Made by a program: the position numbers and the translations under genes. The notes under the pieces were generated by a model. That model did no database searches. It was not told the origin of the DNA and saw nothing but the letters and a program-made list of their open reading frames with translations. Positions 40,448 through 50,810 of a DNA stretch of 64,000 nt are shown piece after piece; the first letter of the stretch is position 1; every line of letters begins with the position of its first letter. Origin of the DNA: Hanleya hanleyi (Eukaryota > Mollusca > Polyplacophora > Lepidopleurida > Hanleyidae); assembly GCA_036873755.1 (NCBI GenBank), contig JAVTVY010019603.1, positions 17,468-81,467 on the forward strand, in the 5' to 3' direction.

Positions 40448-41841
40448 ATCCCGGCATTCCCGGTCTGACCCTGCGGTATTTGTTCCAGTACTTACCAACG
40501 ATCTTCATCCTCATCGAGCAGAACGACGCCGACGTGTTTGACAGTTTGAAAGGAAATATCGTGGGTGTACTCAGTATTGTATTCCATCGGTACCATGAGA
40601 AAGAGCTAACCCACATTCGCGGAGGAAAACTGTGTTAGGAAATAAAATCGGATTCGACGCCAACGCCCTCTATCCAGCGTGTTTGGCTCAACCTATGCCG
40701 ACAGGTCCTTATACCCGGTGGCTCCCTGAGGGACAGGAGTTCAAAGCCTAATGTTCTACAAAACATCTAGCTGGATTGAGAAATGGCTGGATTGAGAAAC
40801 TCAGCGACGAGGCGTCACCATTCGTCACCAAGCCAACCACACGGAAAAACGAATTGGAGATCGGCGCCTTCCCGTGGAGCGAGACAACATTGGGTCCACC
40901 ATGCGGACATATGCCGAGGAACATAAGGTACTCACACAACCCCGGCGTATGTTAATCGGAAGTATGTTTGGCGAGAAGATACTGCTGGGCACACCCTTAC
41001 TGCGCTGGTACCAGCATCACGATCTCGAAGTCACCAAAATCTATCAAGTGATGGCGTTTACACCCGAGGCTTGTTTCAAGGACTTTGTGGAGGCCGTGAC
41101 TACTGCCCGTCGCCAAGGAGACAAGGACCCCAGTAAAACTTTCAATGCGGAAATGATGAAGTTGCTTGGCAACATTGGCTATGGTAAAACCGTAACTAAT
41201 CAAGACCGCCACGTCGACATTAACTTGCACCACCAAACAAGCCCGCAAACGCCTGAATTCACCCCTGTACTGGCACATGGAGATGATTGCCGACACCACG
41301 TATGAAGTCACATCGTCCAAAAAGAACATCAGGTACAACCTACCGCTGCAAATCGGGTGCATGGTGCACCATCTGGCTAAGTTGCGGATGCTGAATTTTC
41401 TGTGTGATATTATGGGCGTGTTCTTCGACCTGTCAGACTGGCAGTTGATGGAGATGGATACGGATTCCGCGTACATGGCCGTCTCCAACCCGAACTGGAA
41501 TCCTTGATCAAACCGGAACTGCGAGAAGGCTATGAAACCGACCGAGATTGATGGCTTCCGTACCGGGATCACTACGACTATGATAAAGGGCCCCCGGCCT
41601 CTTCAAGTTAGAATCGACGGGTGAGGCCATGATCGCCCTCTGCTCAAAAACGTACTATTGCGACCGTGAGGGCAACAACAACAACAACAACAACAAGTTC
41701 AGTTGTAAAGAAGTCAATCGTCGGGATAATAATATAACCAAAGCCCTGTACCTCGATGAAGAAACGATATTTGGTATGGCGTATAGCCCGCCACTGATCA
41801 TATATACATATGAAATATTTTTGAGAGAGAAAGAATAAATT

Positions 41842-41914
41842 GGTCTTCTGCGTGATTCGAACCCACGACCCCGGCTAAACGCGCCGATGCTCTACCGACT
41901 GATCTATGAGGGCC
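41842..41914 (-). tRNA. tRNA-like part of SINE monomer 2
   Basis: Minus strand GGCC...TAGATCAGTCGGTAGAGCA...GGGTTCGAATCAC...GAAGACC. The A and B boxes are recognisable; acceptor mismatches make it non-functional as tRNA. Confidence 0.7.
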
Positions 41915-42081
41915 CATAGGTATTACACCCGTGATTGTCCCTGTGATGACCAACCTTCTCTCTCGGTGGTGCATTGTGCGCAACTGGCTTTATGATGAAG
42001 AAACGATATTTGGCATGGCGTATAGCCCACCGCTTAGCATATATACATATGAAATAATTTTTGTTAGAGAAAGAATAAATT

Positions 42082-42154
42082 GGTCTTCAGCGGGATTCGA
42101 ACCCACGACCCCGGCTAGACGCGCCGATGCTCTACCGACTGAGCTATGACGGCC
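42082..42154 (-). tRNA. tRNA-like part of SINE monomer 1
   Basis: Minus strand GGCCGTCATAGCTCAGTCGG, then an anticodon stem TCGGC/GCCGG with loop GCGTCTA and B box GGTTCGAATCCC. Best preserved of the three copies. Position 33 is C and two acceptor pairs fail. Confidence 0.75.
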
Positions 42155-42398
42155 ACATGTACTACACCCGTGGATTCTCCCTGTGATGTCCAACCTTCTA
42201 TCTCGGTATTGCATTGTGCGCAACTGGCTCTGTACCTCGATGTACAACAAAGTCAGATCAGTGCCAGTGGGACCAACAAGGGCTTTCGTCCAAAACCAGA
42301 TGCGCTCCTACACCCAGCAGCGTGACGTCTTCACCTTCTTTTACCCCAAGCACAAAGTTCTCTCAGATGGTGTGACCACGACGTATATGGGTATTTAG

Positions 42399-42640
42399 AG
42401 TGATGGATACCCTAAAAAATGCTAAAGTAAAGGTGAACTTACACCGCAGTTATTCCACTGGAATTCTGTCGTTGATGTTATGATAAGGGGTAATAACTGT
42501 TGTATATATGTTGTGTTCTCTGTTATGAAAATAAAATCTGTTTTTCCTACAACAATGTGATTTGGTTCTTTTGTATACCGTAGTTAACCAGGTGTCCCAG
42601 GTTCCGAAAGGGCACGTAGACGCTTCGAAGACCTTTTCAA
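42399..42640. other. Noncoding interval
   Basis: Sequence downstream of the PolB relic. AATAAA at 42529 could be its old poly(A) signal. Confidence 0.45.
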
Positions 42641-42845
42641 ATTTGCATATAACCTTTGTGACGTCACATAAAGGGTCCGTAGACGACTCTTGGCCCTCGT
42701 ATTAATAGCCAGGTTTCGTTATCTGCTCCAGTAAAAGCGGAAACTGAGGTATAATGACCTAATAAATTTGCATATGTCCTCTGTGACGTCACTTCATGTT
42801 CCGGCCACGTGACCTGAAGTGACCTTTGATCCTGCGCGCCATTTT
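42641..42845 (+). promoter_or_regulatory. Two octamer-CRE modules plus E-box and DR1-like site
   Basis: ATTTGCAT (42641-42648) with TGACGTCA (42659-42666), and ATTTGCAT (42766-42773) with TGACGTCA (42784-42791): identical 18-base spacing. CACGTGACC (from 42803) and TGACCTTTGATCC (about 42818-42830) follow. POU, CREB/ATF, E-box and nuclear-receptor-type sites by consensus only. Confidence 0.55.
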
Positions 42846-43473
42846 AACCGATTTTGTGCGCATGCGAAGGGTGCCTTTAAGAGATGTATTGGTTTTAAAT
42901 GTACCGTGTATTCTTCCGATCGGACGCTATATATATGTGATACGAATTTGGGAAGCTTGATCATTAATCCACCAAGGTGTGTTGGAGGATATTGTGCTAA
43001 CACCATTAAATCTAAATTTACCATAAAATTTGACCTTGGGAACATAGGTCATGATCAAACATATTCAAGCTAGGAAGTTCTGATAAATTTAAGCAGATCT
43101 GCATTTGTTGTATAAAGAATGTGTGATGGTTACCCGAGAATAACTCCCTCGGACACTGGCGTGTGTATATCTATTGTCCAGGCCGGGTCAGCTGCCCTTT
43201 ATGACGTCAAATGCACAGTCGACTCTGTGCTATTTTGGTACGTTCTATTTTTAAATGAACAGGTTTCCTCGACAGTAACGTTTTTGTAGGCCAGTCGTAC
43301 AGAATTATTCGTTTCGGTCGAAATTCCATTTTTATCCCATTTTCAAACAATACAAAAGGATTAGTTATTACTCAATGTATCATATATTAACTCGCAACCC
43401 TCTTTTAGTTAAATAATTTGCGATTATGTAAAATTATTGCTGTTTCAAAAGTAACTTCTTTTAACGAGTTACG

Positions 43474-43872
43474 TCATTGTAATGTTGCAAATCGAACTTG
43501 CCGTAGAATATCTGGTAGTATGACACAACGGGAACTTGACCCCGCCTCGGGCTGGTCATCATCGACTACGGCTGTAGGCGCTTCGGTGGTCTCATCGTTC
43601 GCAGATTTCATATCTACATAGTATATAGCCCGACATTGAGGGCATAATAGTCCCTCAGTGTTGACTTCAAAGTCAATCCTGCGTTTCACCCACTCTAACT
43701 GTGAACCAGATATTTTTCTGGTCTTGCCTGGACGCGTATTATTGTGACAACACTCACACTTCGACTTGTTGAATGGTGCATTACTGTTCATAGTGAGAGC
43801 TATAATGATTCTTAAATATAACGAGGACAGTTCAGGAAAATACACATGAAGTTTCCCTCGTTTTTTATACAT
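43474..43872 (-). CDS. Unrecognised ORF with paired cysteines in TIR element
   Basis: 132 codons, start 43872. CECCHNN and, about 40 residues later, CPQC could coordinate zinc; between them is a basic stretch KTRKISGSQLEWVKRRIDFE. The C-terminal half is acidic and Ser-rich. No family recognised and no catalytic motif. It lies inside the 1.5-kb TIR element, so it could be a DNA-binding accessory or a transposase fragment. Confidence 0.4.
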   Translation of the reverse strand: MYKKRGKLHVYFPELSSLYLRIIIALTMNSNAPFNKSKCECCHNNTRPGKTRKISGSQLEWVKRRIDFEVNTEGLLCPQCRAIYYVDMKSANDETTEAPTAVVDDDQPEAGSSSRCVILPDILRQVRFATLQ

Positions 43873-44111
43873 GGAAAGTATTGCTGACCCATGAAACTAA
43901 ACCCATTCAGTTACGGTGACTTGGACATGTTATGAGTGTGGTGCAATAAGGGTCGAGTTGTAGTAGTGAATGCAAAAATGTGTATACACAGTTATATCTA
44001 TATTTTATTAACTGAATATCACTGAAGATTATTTCACATAACATAAATAAATCTAAATGTTAAATATTAGAAAGAAAGAATAAGAAAATAGGAAGAAATT
44101 TTTTCTGATCC

Positions 44112-44196
44112 AAATGTGAATCGAACTCGTAGCTCAAAAAACTGGTCCCCACACTGTTTTTGAAAGCGAGCAGCCTAACAACTGGACTACGACGAC
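44112..44196 (-). tRNA. tRNA-like sequence (pol III A and B boxes)
   Basis: Minus strand shows A-box-like TAGTCCAGTTGTTAGG (44173-44188) and B-box-like GAGTTCGATTC (44118-44128) about 45 bases apart, starting GTCGTCG. The intervening arm is not a good tRNA. Probably a tRNA-derived SINE head. Confidence 0.5.
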
Positions 44197-44282
44197 GTCT
44201 ACTTGAAAAGCATTTTTACTTGCTCACATAACGTTTCTGGTAGAATACAAGCGAAGCATTTGCACAATTTTTAATTTTGATG

Positions 44283-44386
44283 AAATATGACACCTCAAAC
44301 CAGAATGATATTTCAACCGATTGTAACACTAACCATTGTGATAATAAATACACACAAATTGTTTTGGTTTGAGGTGTCATATTTTA
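44283..44386. repeat. Short inverted repeat
   Basis: AAATATGACACCTCAAACCA and its inverse TGGTTTGAGGTGTCATATTT lie about 60 bases apart inside the 1.5-kb element. Confidence 0.8.
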
Positions 44387-44668
44387 TATATGAAGGGAAA
44401 TCCCTTCAGAAAATGTCCCTAAAATGTCGAAAGAGCACATTCGACCGTTTTCAAACTTGAATAAATCCACTTTAGAGCAATTGACAATCACCATTTTGCA
44501 TGATATGAAACTTCAGCATTTTTACAGCACATAACAACAACTTTCACCCGTTTCACTTTCAAACGAAAATCATGTTCACTACCGTCACGTCCGAGGGAGT
44601 TATTCTCGGGTAACCATCACACATTCTTTAGGAAACGAGCTATAATCCTTCAAGAGATATCACCTTAA

Positions 44669-45706
44669 TTACAAGCGTCTAGTCCGTCATTCATAATCCA
44701 GCCGTCGTCCATTAGAGAATATCCGCGTCCATAATCCAAAGACCTATTCCATTTTCCACATAACAGTATTAGCACCAAATTCAAAAAAGACAATCATAGT
44801 ATACACAAACATAGGCTTGTTTCCTGCAAGAGAGAAGCGGTCAACAGTTTTCAATGATGCCGGCAAGACATCATGATGTTCCAAAAATATCAAATCCGTA
44901 TCGCTGATCAGTATTCTTAATCCATAATATTCGTTGTAAAGTCGTCATCTAAGAATGATGCATCTCAGTCACGCTTTGATTGTGACTGTTCATATGAGTA
45001 CCATGAGGTTCTTAAAGTACATGGGTTCATACGGCCCCTAGCCCCGGGTTAAGCGGAATTAGACACAAGTTACGAAACGTAGCGCCATAGATCTTGCACG
45101 CTACGTTCGTATTTTGCTATCAGCATGCGATATGTATCGCCAAATTTGAGAAACTTTGAGTGGAGGCGCTTGGTGGAATAGCCCTGTTTTTGTTTCTGCA
45201 CCAGTGTTTTGTGACGTTGATTAAAATCGTCACATTTAACACAGGATCTAGCAAATGCTACTAAGCGAGATATGTATACGCCATATGCAGGTCCCACTGG
45301 AATATTACTGTCCAGAAAGGGATAGTTTACGATGTCGAAATTGTAATCATCTCTTTTGTCATAAAGTCGACGAGAGAGAATGCCCGCTTCATTTTTATAG
45401 AGATATAGATCTAAATATGATGTGCCTGTAGGGCTATCTGTAGTTTCCTTCAAATCCAATGAAGGTGGATATATATCCTTCACTGCCTCATTTATATAGC
45501 GGTTATCCACAGCGAGAAGATCGTCTATATAGCGTTTGGTGAATGAGAAGGAACGGGCTTTGAATGGATCGGTTTTTGAAAGCGCCTGCATATAGTCATA
45601 TTCATAAGAGAACAGATACAGGTCAGCCAACAGGGTTCCACAATTACTACCCATTGGAATACCTATATGCTGCTGATATATTGTGTTGCCAAATTTCACA
45701 TAGATA
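44669..45706 (-). mobile_element. 5'-truncated Penelope-like element
   Basis: The 3' end TTACAAGCG (44669) and 400-bp 3' UTR match 26217-26619. The 5' end breaks at 45706 within the RT, inside repeat D (the D sequence resumes with AGCATTGAA). No target duplication is obvious. Confidence 0.9.
45070..45706 (-). pseudogene. Penelope-like RT, C-terminal third
   Basis: Near-identical in protein to the end of the RT at 24.3-26.2 kb: IYVKFGNTIYQQHIGIPMGS, KRYIDDLLAVDNRYI and YDKRDDYNFDIVNYPFLDS are kept, with few substitutions. The motif with the first catalytic Asp is missing because of the 5' truncation, so it is not functional. The frame stays open past 45706 into flanking DNA only by chance. 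One residue is lost in the HKTLVQK..KQGYSTKRL region. Confidence 0.9.
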
Positions 45707-46364
45707 GCATTGAATTTATTTTCAACATGTAAATTGGACTTGAAAAGTAGGTCATGGTCGGTCATCCTCTGAATAGGCTTTTTGTCCATCCCCAACTGCA
45801 AATGAATCTGGCTATATCCCTTCAATCTTGGTAACGTCGAAGTGGGACTCGCTCATAGTGAACCTGCACATGTTACTGGATAAATCGAAATGGGTCAATA
45901 AAATCAGCACTAGAGCAAGTTAAGTGATACCTAGTCGCGTGTTACATAGGAAAGTCGATAGTTCGTCCGAGCCGAATGGTATATTGATGGAGTATCCTAG
46001 TTCATTTACGGCGACACAATTAGAATAATGCGAAAATGATAGGTGAATTTACGGCTGATCGTTCGGGAACATCGTATCAGCAAATCTGGACATAGCGGTA
46101 TTCTACGGTAATTCATGAATAACGGCTATACCTCGACTGGCCGACTGACCGCTAAATGGGGAAATAATAGGTCGTAGACGGCCGTCAAACGTCAAATGAT
46201 ACAACCGCTTCTAACGAGGCGAAGAAAACGAGAATGTACTCCATAACTTGTCTGGTGAACGATGGCAATGAAACATGTAGAAAGGTCATTCTATCGTGCA
46301 AAGCGACGAAACTGTTAAGTGTTGAAGACAGTCATGGATTAATATAATGGAAAAGTCGATGAGT
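45706..46364 (+). repeat. Direct repeat D, right copy
   Basis: Matches 39820-40447 with point changes and small indels; the first part of the copy lies at 44631-44668, before the Penelope-like insertion. Confidence 0.85.
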
Positions 46365-46489
46365 CACTATGCAGGGCGAAATATCCTCTAGTTAGAGTTT
46401 CGAGATATTCGATCGCAGCTCCGCTTCAACTCGTTCCAGAGCGAGATGGTCCCAAACAAAAAGGTTATATAATGGGGTTCTTTTCCGCA

Positions 46490-47572
46490 TATATTCCTAC
46501 GAAGTAGGCTACAGATCGCAAATTGTCCGGTAATGAGTCAGTCAGGCAGTCAGTCAGTCCATCCAAATCCTTTCGTCGGCAAAATAAGGAGAACCGTTGA
46601 CATTAGAACCTTGATTTTTGGCATGAACGTGCATTAGGGCATTGTTACCAGCAAGTTCTGATCTGAAATAATTTTGATTAAAATTAGATTGATAATTAAC
46701 ACTTCAGTATATTGTTATAGATATATGTGAACTGTAGCCTTTAACGTGTATCCTATTTCACATTGGCCACACCAGGCTTGAGCCTTCAAATTCAGGTCAA
46801 ATTACCCACAGCTAAAAATACCCTGTCTCACTGTATGCCACATGGCCCTATTACTGAGGTTAATCTTAACTACTGCATATACCCTCAAACAATCAGCGCT
46901 GTTTCCATAACGAAGCTGAGGTGGTTTAACGTTACATTCATCAGATTGCCGATGCCCAAAATGTGTTGTCTCATCTATCTAGATAACAACGTGATGTAGA
47001 GACGCTATTTATTCGTCTTTGTACCGGTTATGCTCAGGAGAATGACATAGAATCATTATTATCTTGTACATAGAAGGTGTTGGTCTTGAGTTGAATTGCC
47101 GTAAACTACATAAATGCTACCTTTCTACTATAGTACTATATATAAAAATTTGTTGTATTGTTGGGAAAATAATGTGATTCAAAAAGTTGTTTTGATCCTG
47201 TACAAGGGCACTGAAAACCATTAAAGAGATGTAAATGTATTTTCACACGTAAAGCTTGAAATCTACTGAACCTATATTATTCAATCTGTTTCCTTTAATT
47301 AAAAAATTGTAAAATTAAATCGGCGATCGTTATTTATTTTGGAATGAAGGCGCATTAGGAGACTGTTACCAACAAGTTCTGAGCTGACCTACTTTTGATG
47401 AAAATTTCTGGTGATTTTGATGAAAATCACTGGCGATTCTGACTTGGGCGGTGCCCATCTTAATATAGGCAGGATTTCAACTGGGGGTGGGGATTTCCAA
47501 GAGTTCAGTTCGCGTTCGAGTCCTAATGCCTACTGTACTTCGTAGGTCCTGTGACGTTAGTCACACTGCCAT
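46490..47572 (-). repeat. Right arm of the inverted repeat
   Basis: Inverse of 38384-39790. Outermost shared sequence is CACTGCCATG on this side. Confidence 0.85.
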
Positions 47573-48207
47573 GTCTTTCAACATCGGTGCCAAATTGATA
47601 ATATATACGCAGAACCAGGAGCATTAAAGGCATGAATGACCAGTGGCCTTTCGCATCCAATGGTCTATTTTTCGAGTTTGAGACCCTATATGATATCATA
47701 CAAATATGTAACACACATTTTGAAAGAAAGCTGAATATCCTTGGCATCATGTTTTGCCCTGTTGTCCTAAGCTTTAGGCGTGTTAATTAAGGCATTGAAC
47801 TAAAAGTTCCCCATTTTTACAAAAAGTAATTAGGAATATGAGCATCATCTTTACAATGCAGATTATGAAAACATCTTCATTTTTCAGAAGATCAGCATGG
47901 CATGATTAGCACCCCCAAATTCTCCATGATGTTCCGGGCAGAAAGCTACACAAACCGACTGACAATGAGCCTAAAATGATAAGCCATGCTTAGATGGAAT
48001 TTACTTACAAGAACTACATGTATATACTTTGGGAGTGATCAAATGCATTGAATTTGACGATGAAGTTGAAAAATGCAAGGTTTTGATTGCCCCTCGTAGT
48101 CCGCATCTTGAATTCTCGAATAATGGTTTCTGTGGAGGATTGCAAATTGGATCTGGAGCTAGGATAGTCTAAGAACATGACCCAAATTACATGATATCAC
48201 ACGATAC
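47573..48207. other. Noncoding interval
   Basis: No feature recognised. Confidence 0.5.
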
Positions 48208-48504
48208 GGACGCTGTTCAAATATGTACGGTACACAATTTTGAACACCGCTGTTCAACTTTTCAGCACCCGTGTTAAGAATGGTGTTCCTATTTGAACAC
48301 GTCGTGTGTAACACTTATTGAACGCTTGACGCGTATAAGTGTATCTTTGTGAGTACAAGTGTTCAAATATGCACACATCGCATTTTTATTTCATAATTTC
48401 TTAATAAAAAGGGTCACATTGTCAATTTCGAGATAACGTTGTGGTGATTTATTTCAATACATTTCACATTTTACTGCAATGTTCAGATTTGAACACTAGC
48501 GTCC
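48208..48504. mobile_element. Small MITE-like element
   Basis: GGACGCTGTTCAAATATG at the left and GGACGCTAGTGTTCAAATCT as the inverse of the right end; GTGTTCAAAT-type words recur inside (about five times). 297 bp, no coding capacity. The TIRs differ by 3 bases. Confidence 0.5.
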
Positions 48505-49698
48505 ACTTTTTTTTAGCAGTGTATTGTATAGGAACTGGGTATCTCCCGATCATCCGTGTGGTGTTAATGTTTATAACCACCCGGCGGCTGAGGTTAAGTA
48601 AATCGCAATTTTTGGTGTAAAGTAAAGTGACAATCAGTTTGGTGGCATAAAGCAGCAAAAGGCGTGTGGCGATATAAGAAGTATTCAAAGTTAATGGTAA
48701 CCAGTTGGGTTGCGCGATTTAATTTGGATTGTGAGAAGTGAATGACAAAGTTAAGTTCAGTCACTCGATCGTGTGTCGTTGGTTACCGCTACTACTTCCA
48801 ATGTAGAGATTTTAGAAATGAGTAATATTTCGTTCAGCCGGTAACTCATTCCAGAGTAACTATACATATGGGCTTATACGTTATTGCGCCGCATTAACTA
48901 TGATAGATTTGATCAAATTTGTTATGTTGACAGTCACAAATATACATAGCTTCTAATAGAGTAGGCCTAACGAAATTTTATTACATTGATCTAGCTTTGT
49001 CGTTAATGACAAATGGTTTTACTCTTCATTATAACGTGTTAATGCACAATGAAATATTTTATTGCTCATAAAATCCCAGTATAGGGACAAGGATTGAACC
49101 AGAGCCGAACGGAGTCCGCCCATTACCGCTGGTAAGACGGTCGGTTTAGGGTTGCAACTATCATCTGGAATTCATTGGGAGATAATAAAGCCTTCATAAC
49201 GAGGAACCGAGTAAATGTGCACAGGTTATATCTCCTCCCAACAAGTCATTAGTGTCAGTGTAATTACGGAATGGTGCTAGCCGCGCGTTCCTGCCACCTC
49301 AAACCCACATAAATCTTCTCGTCCCTTCTGATTTATGGTGCTGACCTAAATATGGGGTCAAGTTAGCCCGAACCCTTCTTGTAATCGGGATTCCGGAGGC
49401 TTTTATACCGTCGACCCCGGAACTGGCGAATATTGTCCGCCATTTATTACAGGCACCATTCATCAGCGCGATGTCAGAACGACCGGGATGTCAATATTAT
49501 GTAAGTATTTTTTGTTAGATGTTTGTTTATCACAAACTCATGTTTTATTTATTCAATTACATGATGGCAGATGGATTAGATTAATATTCAGCCATATCCA
49601 CAGTGTTGATTTGCACAGTATTCAGTTCACGCATGAGAATGGGCCAGGAATGTTTACTTGCTTCAAATCCACATGGGTTCGTTAAGGTTGTTAGTTGG
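48505..49698. other. Noncoding interval
   Basis: AT-rich; no gene recognised. A B-box-like GGTTCAATCC on the minus strand near 49095 lacks a partner A box. Confidence 0.45.
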
Positions 49699-50810
49699 TT
49701 AAGGATAGCTGTCCCCTTAGAGGGTCAAAATTGGTCACTATTTCCTCTAACATTTGGTGAAAAAATGAAATCAAAATTATAAATAGAAGTGCTTCAATAT
49801 TAGGATTAAAAATTTAGTTTCCGAGGCACTGGAACAATTAAACAGATTGCCTTAGCTTGGGCTTGGTTACTATTATTTTTGTCTGTTAAATTTCCCTTTC
49901 CAAAACTCATTTCCGCAGTATTAAGCTAATTATCTATTAGTCCTACACCTTTACATTAATCTACCCCTTCTGATCAAAACCATGCAAACATCCTTATTTT
50001 TGTTTCTAATTATAACAGTGATACTTCACTCAGACACCCGCCGTGAAGTGATCTACACAGGTGTGAATAATTCTCAGGTGACCAAATTTTAGAAGAAAAA
50101 AAACTTAGTGTAATAGTTATCTAGAATAAACAGGAATTCGTGTAGGTCCCATTAGACAGATTAAAAATGTATTTGACAATAGAATTCAAGCAAAAAGTTT
50201 GGATTAATTCATCAGATGTATAGCTGGATACATTTTGCCCGATTTCTAGCCTTTCATTTTTGTACAAAATCCAAGATTTAAACGTTTATTTCTAAAAAAG
50301 TATCCATGCTACGCTTTTGAAATTTGGCATACTTGTTACTTATAAGGTGATCTAGTAAACTTTATCTCACTTTTTGTAAGTTCGGATTATTTTTTTAATT
50401 ATTCAACTTTTAAGACAAACGACCGTAAAATAGTACGTTTTTTAAAAATTTGTTTTAGTAAAATAGCTGTAAAAACAAAACCAGGCAAAAATTAAAAAAA
50501 ATGAGATAGGGTTTACTAGTTCGATTTGTCTCCTATCAAGGTATACCATCAAAGTTGAAACAAGACCAAAAGTTTTCATGAAATTTCAATTGAAAAATGG
50601 ACGCTATTGTTTTCATTTTAATTTTTTTAAATTGGAATATTTTCTACACAGTAGCAGCGTCAGTTATACAAATCATATAGTTGGAATCCCTACAATGTAT
50701 GCTTTCATAAAATATATAGTTTATTATGGTTATCTTGTATATTTATTGATACAGACGACAAATTGTCACGGGGGTGCAAAAACTGCCTCTAAGGGGACAG
50801 CTATCCTTAA
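49699..50810. mobile_element. TTAA-flanked non-autonomous transposon (piggyBac-like)
   Basis: Perfect 21-bp TIRs (49703-49723, starting GGATAGCTGTCCCC, and the inverse at 50786-50806) are bounded by TTAA on both sides (49699-49702 and 50807-50810). TTAA duplication is the piggyBac signature. The 1104-bp interior is AT-rich and has no transposase. Confidence 0.85.

Larger units (their letters stand above)
41759..42229 (-). mobile_element. Dimeric tRNA-SINE with 13-bp TSD
   Basis: Flanked by CTGTACCTCGATG on both sides (41746-41758 and 42230-42242); the duplicated bases are PolB codons. Two monomers of about 235 bp are joined head to tail. Each runs, on the minus strand, from AGCCAGTTGCGCACAATGCA through the tRNA-like part to GCCATRCCAAATATCGTTTC. 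Confidence 0.92.
40444..42398 (+). pseudogene. Decayed Maverick PolB, interrupted by SINE dimer
   Basis: Homolog of the PolB at 2-1243 with more of the N-terminal side. GIPGLTLRYLFQYL and VFHRYHEKELTHIRGGK come first, then in another frame GFDANALYPACLAQPMPTGP (motif A, D..ALYP). After a gap come TMRTYAEEHKVLTQPRRMLI, MKLLGNIGYGKTVTNQ (motif B), MEMDTDSAYMAVS (motif C) and, after the SINE insertion, a C-terminus VTTTYMGI. Frame changes lie near 40635, 40750-40870, 41260, 41500 and 41600. A simple AAC/ACA run (about 41673-41697) is inserted in coding sequence. Clearly non-functional. Confidence 0.9.
43113..44630. mobile_element. 1.5-kb element with 42-bp perfect TIRs
   Basis: TAAAGAATGTGTGATGGTTA at 43113 continues to CTCCCTCGGAC at 43154. 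The exact inverse is at 44589-44630. TA at both outer edges could be a target duplication. No DDE transposase is visible. Confidence 0.8.
38384..47572. mobile_element. Composite 9.2-kb inverted-repeat structure with PolB relic
   Basis: 38384-39790 is inverted at 46490-47572 (the left arm contains extra sequence). Inside are a Maverick PolB pseudogene, a 1.5-kb TIR element, a Penelope-like fragment and a direct repeat (39781-40447 against 44631-46364, the latter split by the Penelope-like copy). Size and arms resemble the element at 22-31 kb, but I see no target duplication, so rearranged Maverick is an inference. Confidence 0.55.

Noticed and set aside
38384..47572. Clean Maverick insertion with TSD
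   Set aside because: Bases outside the arms do not match directly; the flanking CATGGC/GCCATG is a continuation of the inverted repeat.
49085..49155. tRNA gene on minus strand
   Set aside because: Only a B-box-like word is present; no A box or cloverleaf.
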